Source of the DNA: Diphasiastrum complanatum | Taxonomy: Eukaryota > Streptophyta > Lycopodiopsida > Lycopodiales > Lycopodiaceae | Length of the DNA stretch: 64,000 nt | NCBI GenBank assembly: GCA_029204225.1 | Contig: CM055103.1 | Span: forward strand, 23,554,663 to 23,618,662 | Reading direction: 5' to 3' | Part shown: in pieces, positions 33,519-45,018 of the stretch | Layout: the number at the start of each line of letters is the position of its first letter | Numbering within the stretch: the stretch's first letter is position 1 | Made by a program: the position numbers and the translations under genes | The notes under the pieces: model-generated | The model's input: only the letters and a program-made list of their open reading frames with translations | Told to the model about the DNA's origin: nothing | Database searches by the model: none

Positions 33519-35990
33519 TGTCGGAGTTCGAGAACTTCAGGTTAGTGTCCACTCTAGAAATTCGATGGACCGAGTGCTTGAAACCATACATTTTGTTGGG
33601 TAAATTAGAATAGAGTGAAGAAAAGTTGCGAAATTAATCAGAACTGCTTGTTACAACTGTACCTTAAGGGCAAATGCAATCAAACTTACGGTATATTCTC
33701 TGTAGTTTGCTTTTCAGTAGATTGAGCAGTTTAGTATATAGCCTCGTTGTGTCTTCGATTGAAAGGCTTTTTTTATTCAGTTTCTTTGCAGGTTTTCCCT
33801 ATTTTGCGCTATGGATCCTCATCACCACCTCTACAATAGATGCAATAAAACTACTTCCTGCTTTTTTGCACACTATGTGGCATCAATGAACTTCACTTTT
33901 CCCAGTCTATGTTGGCTCCATCCTTAGAAGCTCAAGTTTTTGATAGCAAACCTTGGGGATCTAACTTTGTTACACATGAGTCCTGTTGCACTCCCACTAG
34001 TTATTTGATGTTTGTGATGCGAAATTTGTTCAGTTCTGGTATGGTGATTATTTTACTGAATCTCTATGTATGTCATTTTTATGTTATTTGTCTTTCTTCT
34101 ATACTTAAGGTGAGGTGTTCATTTGAACATTGGTCCTTCATTTCGCTTGTATTCTTGATGTGTTAATGGCAAGTCTTGTGATATTGTACTACAATTGTGT
34201 TTTCAGAACGTGCAATGCGCCACTCCTTTTTTGTTTTCCCACACATCTCTTTTGGAAGGAATTTATCTGTTTTTTCTTGAAATCACCAATTTAGCTCCTT
34301 AAATTTAGGATAGATAAATACTGGAGCACCTTTGTGAGTAAAAGTCCCTGGAGCAAAAATAAAGAGCTCATGGAATCTCTGTAAGGACAAAAAAGTGACT
34401 CTTCCTGGCATTCGTGGTGGTGACAAAGGACTAGATTCTGGAATAAGGTACTCCTGATGGAACTTTTTCATGCCATTGCACGAGGAAAGAGGTGATTATG
34501 AGTTTGCAAATATTTTATTTACAATGGTTGAGAAAGCAAGTGTTTCCAACAACATTGTGTGAGAGTAATTCTGAAAGGAAGAAGATTATTGATCCATTCA
34601 CTTTATTGGCAGTATGTGTGTATGCACTGCCACATTTCATATTTGCTTAAATGGGAAAACATGTTTATCTTTTTATCCATTGCCAACCTTAGAGAGACTC
34701 TTACACATGAAGATCCACATTCAGCATGAATTTTTTTGAAGTCGGATTCTGACATAGTCATAATCTAGATTAAATACATTCATTCTAACAAAGACAGTGT
34801 ATCATAAATATTTGTACATGGTGTGGGTGGGTGCTAGTGTATTCAAAAAGTCAAGCTAGTACATTTGTAGGCATTTGAAGACAATAATCAAGAATGGAAG
34901 GGTTGCAAATGTGGTCCATGTTTTGGTGGACAACTCAACAATTGCGTGTGCTTGGCCATGTTGGTTAAGTTTACCAAGTTATTTCTCACTTGATGTAATT
35001 GTCATTGCCTTTTGCATTTGTGGTTTGAGTATATTTGATCCTAAATTTGGTGGCTTCTAATTTGTAAAAGACACATAAGATTGTAGACCTCTTCATCACA
35101 TGACGTCAAAATGCACTTGGTTTGTTTTGTAAAGAGAGCAAAAGGAAAGTCTTGAGGTTGGTTGGGACACATTGTGTATATGTATATAGTACTTCCCAAT
35201 TTCTTGATTTAAAATTGCTCTCAAGCCACTAGTGTTGCATGGTGAAGGGCATAATCTTAGGTTAATATCTACAAAGGTGGAAATGTGAGTGAGAAAGCTA
35301 TTTTGAGACCATCATTTTGGAAAGAAGCAAAGAATATCGTGTCTCTCTAGGCTAGTCCGCTGTGAAGCTTTTTGCAAATTGTTGATAGGGAAGGAGCAAC
35401 TATGGGCTTTATCTATAAGTTGATGGATCACATGATTGAGAGAGTGAGGTGTTAAAATAGTGTAAACCATGTTTTATATCTTGGTGGACACGATTTTCAT
35501 TGTAGTTAGTAGCTTTTCATTTTTAGTGCATGTTACAGTGATGAGTGTCACGACAATGGCACCCGAGTTCAGAGAGTTTGGACAATTGTCCAATAATGAG
35601 GACCGATTAACCATGCAGCAACACCCCCCCCAAAAAAAAAAACTTAAAATTATGAGTGCTCAATGTATGTAGTATTTTCATCTTGATATGTAAAATTGTT
35701 ACAATGATAGTGAGGCATCCAATATGGACACTATTCTCTATATCAATTATGAAATCTTTATTTATCATTTAAAGATGCTTAGAGAAAATAAATTTTCTTA
35801 AAATAGAGCAAAGTTATGATCTGAAAGTAGAAAACATAGTAAAAAATTGTCAACTGATACTTGGCTATTTTAGGCATTACAGAGACTAGATTTGTAAATA
35901 AACTTTATATCGTTTCTAACAACAAATATTGGAGTCCTACTTTTGGATGCGTCAAAGTACCGTTGGTCATTAAGATACACAAATGGCCTT
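33519..35990. other. No gene recognised
   Basis: AT-rich intergenic DNA after the phospholipase gene. ORFs reach at most 85 codons and have low-complexity hydrophobic content without motifs. I see no RNA gene or element boundary. Confidence 0.5.
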
Positions 35991-36049
35991 TATTTGATGT
36001 AATTTAACCATATAGACTATAATATATAATATAGGATTCATTTTATTTA

Positions 36050-36320
36050 TTTATTTTAGGGCTATGTGACCCTAGAGAGAGGAAAGAGATTCATCTCTCA
36101 TGACTATAAATAGCAAGGATATAGTGTGGAGAGGATTTTTGAGTGATTGAACATTGTAGAGGAATCATTCTATTGGAATTCTATCTTGATTTTGCTCATT
36201 TGTCTTGATTATTCATGTAGGAGCTAGTTTTGGATCCTATTGATGAATGCATTAATGACTTTATAATTGATGTAGGGACTTTTCATAGAGAGTTTCAGAT
36301 CTAATGAAATTCCTAACATT
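36050..36320 (+). repeat. LTR-like fragment related to Copia-3 LTR
   Basis: CTAGAGAGAGGAAAGAGATT, then CATCTC and ATAAATAGCAAGG, parallels the TATA region of the Copia-3 LTR at 11968-12005. The following bases share the general layout. Neither end is defined. It is an old solo or truncated LTR. Confidence 0.5.
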
Positions 36321-36651
36321 ATATCTTTGTCATTTCAATCATAGATGATGTCTACTTGACCTTAGAAGCAAATTTATGAGTTTTTTGTCTAGCTCTTTGA
36401 TAGTGTAGGCTTTGTGCATTCACTCTTGGCCTAGATCTAATATTTGGATCTTTATCTTTCATAGATTATTACTAGGTTATTCAATTTGTCTAGTGAGACT
36501 AATTGACCTGTATCATCAACATAGTGTTTCTAAATTGTCTATAGGTTTAAATTTTTGAAAGGAAGACAATTCCTATCATTTCATAGTGGGTGCTATGACA
36601 AATGTAGGAAATCAAAGTGCCAAGATCCTTCTTAACATTCAATCTCCATAT
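36321..36651. other. No gene recognised
   Basis: AT-rich DNA, probably the rest of the LTR-like block and its leader. No coding or structural signal can be named. Confidence 0.4.
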
Positions 36652-36712
36652 AGAAGGAGGAGGAGGAGGAGGAGGAGGAGGAGAAGAAGAAGAAGAAGAA
36701 GAGGGAGAGGGT
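36652..36712. repeat. (GGA)n-(GAA)n microsatellite
   Basis: A compound trinucleotide run, AGGAGG changing into AGAAGA. Purine-only on the plus strand. Confidence 0.95.
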
Positions 36713-37532
36713 TAGGCGCCCTCAAGGAGAGATAAAGTAGTAGCAATGCTTGAAAGGGAATGAATTACAAATGAATAATGAGTACATATAAATAGGCCTT
36801 CCAAGGGCCTAGACTCTTCCAAACCCTAAGTTCTAGAACCTTCCAAACCCACTACTAATTATAGGGCACCCCCAGAAGTCAAGATAGGGCTCCTTCACAT
36901 AATTAGACTTTACTTGGACCCATGAGTTACTACTAGACCAAAATTGGGTCCAACTTAACTAAAACTGACTTAACATGGTCTAAATAATAAACCTAATCCA
37001 TGATTACACAAGTCTCGACGTTTGGGTCAAAGTAACCTATGGGAAACTAAAATTATCATTTATTATTTCTAACAACAAACTCATGTGCACCTGTGTAGAT
37101 CGCCTTGCTCTAGAGAGGAGGATTGCGAATTTTATATGTGCTTTGTCCTAATTTTTTGTACATTGCCATAATTTTGAAATCAAGCATTCAATTCAAGGAC
37201 ATACGCTTATGTCTTTTCTGTTTATTGTGTAGTTTCAATTGATTTGTTCTTACTTCCATATTACTTACAATTCTAATAATTGACAAGATCCAGGAGTAAC
37301 TTTGCTTGTCATTTGTTCAATATCCTAATACAAGGTGAATCAAGTTTTAACTCATCGTTAGAAACATAATGACCATCTAAGATGTCTCAATCTCCTTTTC
37401 TCAGTTAGATTGGCCCATTTATCTATTATTTCATACTAGCATTGTTATGAAATTTGCAAAAAAGGTTATTTCATACTTTTTGATAGGATTCTACTTGTCT
37501 TTAATAGCTAAAGACATATTTTGTTCTCCAGC
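36713..37532. other. No gene recognised
   Basis: AT-rich DNA. Around 36720-36880 the phrase TACATATAAATAGGCCTTCC resembles a TATA-containing LTR piece, but it matches nothing else in the window. Confidence 0.4.
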
Positions 37533-37653
37533 CATTGGTATTGCTTTTGTTTTTTTCCCATCATCTACCCATCCATTGGTATAACTCCAGTTGTTTTTTT
37601 CCCATCATCTATTCATCCATTGGTAGTACTCTAGTTGTTTTTTCCCATCATCT
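37533..37653. repeat. Tandem repeat, three units of 41-44 bp
   Basis: Units begin CATTGGTA at 37533, 37574 and 37618, and each ends in TTTTTTCCCATCATCTA. The units differ by small changes. Confidence 0.85.
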
Positions 37654-38678
37654 AACACTTTCCCACGTCCACACACTGGCAACTTCACACCCAACATTTC
37701 TCCTTGTAAACTCTTCATATATTAGTTTGCATAGCATCTTGTTTTGGCTTAGTACGATCTCCATAATATAATATCTTAATTGTACTTTTCTATTTTGCAA
37801 TGGACAATCAACTATCAAATGTCCCTATTTCTTACGATTGTAGCAAGAATGAGGGAGACCTTCAAATCCAAGCTTTGCTCCTTTCATTTGTGTGTCTATC
37901 GATCATTAACTCAGGACAACCCATTTTGTTTTTCAAATTATATGCACTTTAATGTACAAAAATTGTTGGAAAGTTGTGTTTTTTGGCTGAACGAAACCAT
38001 GCCAAATTTTTGAATTCCTTCTAACAAACTACATTTAAACTCTAGAGGAAACCCATTAACACAAAAAATGCCCCTCCCAACAATCATTGTGCTTGATGAA
38101 AAATAAGAAAAAACTCTTCACAGAGAATCCAATGTCTCTCAAGTCATATCGTTGTTCACAAAGTATTCAACAATCATTTGATTTTTTAATTGGCGCTCTC
38201 ATTTTTTCAGTACAATTTCTAATCCCTAGTTTTGAGAATTCACTCTTTCCAGCTCAACCAACTCTACACAAGATTATTCTCATAATGTCCAAAATGCTTA
38301 ACTTTTAAATTGGGAGAGAGTAGGTAGAGTCTTGTTCTAGCAAGACAACCAACTTGGGTGCATTGGTGTCCATGGGAGAAAAAAATGCGATTGAGTGTCA
38401 ATAGTATAGTAGGAGAATGATAATGTTATATCTTCTCATGACTATTGAAATTATTTACCAAGGATTCATTTGATAATCCTAATAGTATCTCATTTTGTTC
38501 TTATTCTAGTGACTATAGTTTTTTTGGAAATCCATTATCATCAAGTGATTCTATATTACTTTATTGTCACTAATGCTTTGAATTTTCAACAAAAGAAATT
38601 ATAAATGCTTACATTCTAGTGTCTATTGCATATCTTTAGATCACTTATTGAAATCTACTATTGCCAATAATGGTCTCA
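37654..38678. other. No gene recognised
   Basis: AT-rich DNA with ORFs of 73-77 codons lacking recognisable motifs. Confidence 0.45.
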
Positions 38679-38760
38679 TGCATCTTGGTTCAAAGGGGGG
38701 CTTGAACCTAAGACCAAAAAAACTCTGTATGCCAAGCTAACCAATTGGGCCAACCCTTGG
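38679..38760 (-). repeat. tRNA-derived SINE-like element, copy 2
   Basis: The reverse complement reads CCAAGGGTTGGCCCAATTGG, then TTAGCTTGG, and near its end TTAGGTTCAAGCC, parallel to the copy at 33432-33518. The B-box region (GGTTCAAGCC) is better kept here than in copy 1. Confidence 0.65.
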
Positions 38761-38779
38761 ATCTTAATAGTGGTCTTAT

Positions 38780-41039
38780 GGAGTTATTAGAGAAGATACA
38801 TCATGAAATACAGTATTAATTTTCCAAAATAAAAGAAAAGATAAAAAGATTGAACTTTGGCATGTAAGTCTCATTGATATTGGTGCGATTGGAGCAATTT
38901 TTTGTAGAGTCCTCATGTATTTGTGTGAGTATTTTTGTCTTTTTTTTTCACTTTGGTGATTCCTTAGAGCACACACCATCCGGTTAATGAATCTTTGAAG
39001 GTTGAATTAAATTAAAAAAATAAAATTCCTCTACTTGATGAATTATCAATCTCAGCAGGTTAATGCTATGATACACTTCACAGTAGGTTTATACTATGAT
39101 ACCAACTTTTTCTCCCCATTTTCCATTAAATACAAAAGAGAGGAAAGAAAAAAGAGAGAGAAGAGAATACAAAGGAATGGCATGTGCCTATGCCGACTCT
39201 TAATTGTTACAATGTTCAATCTTACTTGAATTGAGCTCATAAGTTCAATTCACAAAGACAGTTAGCAATTTTGCACACACAACTTATCAATGCATGGCTC
39301 AAGACTTCCTTTGTTTTCTAGAATTAGATGTATGTGGAAAACCTATGATAGAAATCTTCATGCCAAAACATGCTCCAAGCATATTTCACGTAGCTCATCC
39401 AAAAAATGGCCGCCTCACATGACATGGTGCCCATGAAAGTTCAATGTGAATTCAAATTTGAATTGACATGTGGAAAAGAGGTGGAAAACTAGACAACATA
39501 GATCTTTTATGCAAGTTACCCTTTCAAATTTCAAAATTAAGTAGACTAACACTCTTGCATGAATATTTCACTTTAAATCTTCCACACTAATTTTTGTTGA
39601 TCTTCCATGCATGGATGTTCCACACAATTTCATTCCAATGCGCTTCTTTAATACACGTCAAATTGGAAGAAAACTTCCATGCATTGAAGAGTTGCTAAAA
39701 GTGTCACATTTGATGTGTATGAACCATACAATCTTGCATATAACCCAAAAAATATATTCACCAATGCTTTCAAAAAATCAAAAAGTTCTAGAAAGGGTAG
39801 TGTTATATGAGCAATGAAAAAGAAATACAAGAAGTGCAAGAAATGGCATGAAACAATCTATTGCCAAAATGAATAGATAAACTTTAAAAAATGAGAAATT
39901 GTTCCAATTAGATGTAATTTTCAAGTGCAAATGTTCAAAACTAAATACAACTAGAGATTTATATTCAAACATATGCAATTAACATTAAACTCAATACCTA
40001 TAGCATATCTAATTTGATGCTCAATGAAAAATCGATTAAACATATAAAGACTGATATCCTTGATTTTAAAAATAATATACTTAAGAAAGCTGAGGTAATA
40101 CACACATGCGACACACATCTCTGCCTTCAAGAATATACAAACTAGTCTTTCCAAATAAAATGGCTATGATATGTCATTCATGAGTGTCATTACTTAGATC
40201 AGAGTAAATTGGTTTTTCAAGACAATGTTATTGTCAAGAAATGGATTTAGTGTCATAAATAGTGTTCTCTTCTTAACTTATGATTGTAAAATCTTCTCAT
40301 CTAAAATAAACTTAATGTAGCTTGAGGTAAATAAGTTAAGTACAACATATTTGGAATAATACTAATAATTTTAAGATATTGCTTGCTCATGCTTGTAAAG
40401 CTCGGTATAAAGGCTTTAATCTCCAAAAAAAAATCAAATAATCTTAGACGTGAAATATATAAGCTATCACATTTTATACTATAAACTCAAAATAGGTCGC
40501 CATGATAACATAACAAAAACACATTTGACATATATATATATTAACATGTGTTGCAACTTTGCATCTATCAATTGTAGATAGAAAAGTTTTTTGTTGTTTC
40601 ATATTGTAAATGCCAAATTTGGCCTAGAAGAAACTCGAGCTACATGGGTTCTTCAAGTCTAGTTGGTAATATACAACTTGCATATAGAATGTAGAATTAG
40701 AAATGTCAAAAATAGGCTTGTAGAAACTCGTGGCATATCACATGCAATGGTTGTAAGTGATATATAGTGACATGCAAGGCATGCACAAAGTGAATTGGAC
40801 ACATGCATGATGATTTGTACAATTCTAGTTGAAAATATGACACTTGGTAAAAGTAGGTAGAAATGCATGCATTTGAAGTGACAAATGTCACTAATACTCT
40901 AGTTTTCACTTGTAGATGTGATGGAAGTTGGATGGAGATGGTTCTACCTCGAGCTACTTCAAACTCCATAAATATGTGTAGATTCTCTCATAATTTTTGA
41001 TGAAGAACCAAGCTTTGAAGATATTCCATGTCATTTTGG
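38780..41039. other. No gene recognised
   Basis: AT-rich intergenic DNA. ORFs stay below 90 codons. The right part (about 40700-41000) precedes an LTR-like tail and may belong to it. Confidence 0.45.
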
Positions 41040-41330
41040 ATCTACACCATTGTTTGCTTGAATATTGCTCTCTCTCTTTCTCTCTCTAACTTGAGTAGAG
41101 GCTTATACTAATGCATTAAATTCTTGTACTTCTTCTCTCTTGTTTTTTGGAATCATTCATTGATTCTTAGCATGCTAGATTGTGAGTTAGCCATAAAATT
41201 TTGTACTAGATCTTGGTATTCAATCTAGAATCAATTAATGTGCTAAACACAAAGCTTAACAAGATCATTCACACTTGAGGATCATTTCCCACATGTGTGA
41301 GCTTGTTGGATTTTTATCAAAGATGGCTGT
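41040..41330 (+). repeat. LTR-like tail related to Copia-2 LTR
   Basis: CT-rich blocks (CTCTCTCTCTTTCTCTCTCT), then GGATCATTTCCCACATGTGTGAG near the end, follow the same order as in the Copia-2 LTR (CT blocks, then a G-box-like palindrome close to the terminus). A weak TTTTATCAAAGATGG may be a decayed primer-binding site. It is cut by the gypsy LTR at 41331. Confidence 0.4.
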
Positions 41331-41810
41331 TGTCATGCCCATGATTGGTCTCGGGTAGCGTGTCCATGCTAGGGATCCGTAGACCAACAACCCGTAAGTT
41401 AATTGGGACTATAAGGGAATTGGGGCCCTTATGTGTACATGGTCATAATTAATGGTTGTTGGCCTAAATACTTATGGTGGATTTGTATGGGTCTATTAGT
41501 GAGTCATGACGTGGCCCAGATAGGCTGCAGAGGTGTCTAGTGAGGTGTCATAGTGCACTACTAGTGGTGCATGGGCCTTGGAGGGTATAAGTTTACCTAC
41601 TGGGCTCTCACTAGTGTATGCTTGATAGCATGACCAGTGGCATGATGTTGCTGGTGTGATGCCTCATTTCTCCTTGTGATTGATCTATAGCTTGGGGGCT
41701 AGATCCATTTGATCTAGGTTTGGTTGGATTGGTTTGTCCACCATCAGGTTCCCTTGTGTTGCTTGTGATTGGCATGCTTAGAATAGGATCCTTGGATTGA
41801 GGACTTTATA
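41331..41810 (+). repeat. Gypsy LTR (family G1) with primer-binding site
   Basis: A 480-bp block beginning TGTCATGCCCATG that matches 56949-57441 along its length. It is followed by TGGTATCAAAGCC at 41812-41824, a tRNA-Met-type primer-binding site, so this copy is a 5' LTR. The flanking bases (GCTGT before, none matching after the distant copy) do not support pairing the two as one simple insertion. Confidence 0.85.
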
Positions 41811-41824
41811 TTGGTATCAAAGCC

Positions 41825-42357
41825 AATTCTAAGCACGTTTTTGCCATTGATTGGTGTTCATGAAGAAATCTCGAATTGTGGGGATCTTTTCGTTGTGTAA
41901 TATGGAATCTCGACACTATTTCGTGAATTTAGTGGAGTATGCAACGATGTGGTGAAAGTGCAAATTTTGCTTCTTGTAGATTTTCTTGTTTGAAGTGTAA
42001 TCGGTTGTGTGGTAAGTGCACTACCAGGTATACAATCGGTTCAATTTTAGACACTTCATATTGGTTTTCAGGAAGTAAATCTCCGGTTTTCAATTCACTT
42101 GTGTTGTCATTTACTTCATTTAGCCAACTCTTAGGCTAATCCAATAATCCAAAAATCGGCCAAATCCAGTATGTGAAATCAAAAATCAGAATTGATCAAG
42201 TTTATGGACCTATATAGGATTTTGAATTACAAAAGATCCAATCTACAAAAGCAAAAAACTCGATTTTGGTGTAGAATCCCCTCTAGCATGCTCTAGACTT
42301 GATATCTTCACCAAATCATTAATAGATCTGATTTCCTCCTTCATAACCTGAAACACA
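41825..42357 (+). other. Gypsy leader and flanking scrap
   Basis: The first ~300 bp should be the leader of the G1 gypsy. From about 42140 the sequence belongs to the minus-strand Copia scrap that follows. No protein is recognisable. Confidence 0.5.
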
Positions 42358-42358
42358 A

Positions 42359-42996
42359 GCTCTGATACCATGTGAAAGTTTTTTGATCCAATCAACTTGA
42401 AAGATCTTAGCTTAGAAAGAGAAATACACTACCAATCTCACCAATGTGGAAAAATCGGCATCTACACACAAAATGAGACGCAAACACTAATAGAACTTGA
42501 TCAAACTTGCAGGATGAAATGATAAAGTAATGTTGTTGTCCATAGAAAACCAGAAATCTACTGTATTTCACTCGTGTGGATCCGAAAATAGCAATTATAG
42601 ATCATTCTACACATAAAATTACATGCAATCACAAGTATAGTGCACCAATGGATAGTAGAACCCAAGAGAACCATGTATAAGCATGAAATGAGATAGAGAA
42701 GAGAGAAGATCACTCTCTTCACGAGTTACATTCTTTTATAACAGGTCCAAACCCTATTTGGCCACTTGGCTTTCCCTCCAAAATGCTAACCCTACTATTT
42801 TTGGGTCTAGATTCAATGTATCCAACTATTCAAATTTGAATATCCTAAAACTCACCTCCAACCTTTCCCACACTTTCAAAAAGTGTTTATTCAAATGAAA
42901 TTTGAAAAGTTATTCTCTAAGTCTAAAGCAAGTTTTGGCCTCAGTATGCCAAATATGAAAAGATTGACAAAATGATCAAACTAGTTGAATTTCACA
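42359..42996 (-). repeat. Minus-strand Copia LTR with reverse primer-binding site
   Basis: GCTCTGATACCA (42359-42370) is a tRNA-Met-type primer-binding site read on the minus strand. The LTR follows to its right as 42371-42996, with perfect 7-bp inverted ends TGTGAAA and TTTCACA. On the minus strand it contains TATAAAAG upstream of GA-rich sequence. The element body is lost apart from about 200 bp of leader. The insertion splits the gypsy leader from gag. Confidence 0.7.
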
Positions 42997-43527
42997 GCGG
43001 TTAACTGAATTATCTTGCCATGTAGGAGTCAAGGTAGCTCTTTCCCTAAAACTCCTACTGACATTTTTTCTACGAGGATTGAAAAGTGACCTGCAGCTGA
43101 TAGTGAGACATACTAATCCCCAGACTCTAGAAGAAGTTGTAGAAAAAGCAGTAATAGCTGAAGAAACACAAATAACGATGGCTCAAGCATAAAAAATATC
43201 TCATGCAGTGAACAGCTTGAACCTTGGAAGTGATATATGGAAAACACCCACGAATACGGGACATGGTCAGTACAGACCACAAATACTACTGGCACTGCCG
43301 ATAGTACAACACGCACCGCAAAATAGAGCCATCTCGATGAACTACCAGAGTGATGCACTAAACCAAAGGCAAGTTGCACCAGTCACCAGGAACACGCACA
43401 TAGAACAAGGATACGAAAGCATAGGATCTAATATTGGAATTGATGATGTGAAGGCTATGCTAAAAGGGTACATGGATGTGATGAATGAAAACATCTCGAC
43501 TTTAGCTGTAGATGTAAACTTCCTGAA
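42997..43527 (+). pseudogene. Gypsy gag fragment, left part
   Basis: The frame reads FLRGLKSDLQLIV, then NPQTLEEVVEKAVIAEETQ, a typical C-terminal gypsy gag stretch. A Gln-rich tail follows (SLNLGSDIWKTPTNTG and onward) that runs into the Copia-2 insertion at 43528. There is at least one in-frame stop. The gag continues after the insertion at 49642 with the CCHC knuckle. Confidence 0.75.
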
Positions 43528-44263
43528 TCTGAAGAATTGAAAAAGATTATCTATGTTAGATATAGGGGTCTTATGTTTTTTACATCAAGCATTTAGGTGT
43601 AGGATGTTGATAGGAACAAATTTGGCATAGATGGCAAATTATGCATTTCCACTTGTAATGCCACTATTGAGCCAAAATAGAATAAGAGACTAAACTCGTT
43701 CCAATTAGAGTGTAGACAAGTGTAATACTTTTGTTTGATGAATTCTAAGAGGTCCAATAGGATTTAGAGGTGGAACCATGTGAGGTCCAATAGGAATTTG
43801 AGGTGTGCTTGAATATAGTCCAATAGAATTAAGAGGTGCATGGATCAATGGTCCAATAGGATTAAGAGGTGACAAAGTATGGTCCAATCATAGTTAAGCA
43901 TAGTGGTAGCTCGTGGATCTACTAGTATCACTGTACTCCTCATTTTAAAGCTAATTGATTTGGTGATCATATGGATTTTGAGTGTTATTGGATTTCTAGC
44001 TTTCTCTCTCTACCTGAGAGCTCATGATGCTTTTTCTCTCTCTACCCGAGGAGAGCAGCTTGTTTTTACTTAGATTATTTTTTGAATACTTCCCATATGT
44101 GTGAGTGAGAGATGGAAGTGATTGAATGCATGTAGTAGTGTGTTTTTGCCATAGGATCTAAGATTGATCTTGAATCTCAATCTAGCCTTGATCTTGGTGC
44201 ATCTACACACCTTAGGAGATCACAAGTACATGTTGTGGACAATCCACACCTGTGAATTCAACA
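43528..44263 (+). repeat. 5' LTR of Copia-2
   Basis: 736 bp, starting TCTGAAGAATTG (a changed second base relative to TGTGAAG in the 3' copy) and ending TTCAACA. It contains the 33-bp CCAAT repeat at about 43752-43890. Confidence 0.93.
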
Positions 44264-45018
44264 TGACATCAGATCCTACCTAAGATTACCATGCATTTTG
44301 ATCCATCTAAGTGAAAACTTTTCATCAATCTTGAGCTAGAAATTGTCAAGGCCCATTTTCCTAGCTATCTTGTTCAATTTTGGATCAAAAGAGATCAAAA
44401 GGACATTGATTGGGTCTGACCTGGTACTGTACGAAATTAGGTGCTCAGACACGTGTAAGAAACATCCAATTTCAGTTTGAAAGTTCTCTCTCATGCTTGA
44501 TCCATTTATCTTGCTTGATAGCTTGTTTTGAAGCTATTTTTGTCTAGTTTCTGATGCAATCATTTCATTCCATTTGGTTGAGCCAATCAGAAGTTATAAG
44601 CTCTTGAAGAGGGTTAGGTAGGGCACCTAAACCTGGGTGGACACATTTGGTTTGGTCAAGAGATTGCTTGGTTGATCCAAAATCACAGTTGTATGCTTAC
44701 CAATCTCATCTATTTGTGATTTAGGCACTATTTTGAGATCTTAGCCATTTTGTTTCATGCAATATCATTGTATTTGAGTCAAATTTGGTTTCTTAGTGTA
44801 CTTCACACGTGTTAAGAGTGTTTGATCCTAACTTTGCCTATACTCCATCATTTGATGTGAAATAGATCTTGTTTTAGAGAGATTTGAGTAGCTAGTGAGA
44901 ATCAATGCACAAATAGTTGCAAGATCTTTCATAGGAGGAGATAGTACTCTATTATTGGATCCTATAGACAGTGTGTAGCAACATTTATTGTTCATCATTT
45001 GAGTTTTCTTCACTTCAA
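44264..45018 (+). other. Copia-2 leader
   Basis: Begins with the degenerate primer-binding site and runs to the gag ATG. It contains G-box-like CACGTGT sites near 44452 and 44806. No protein is supported. Confidence 0.7.
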
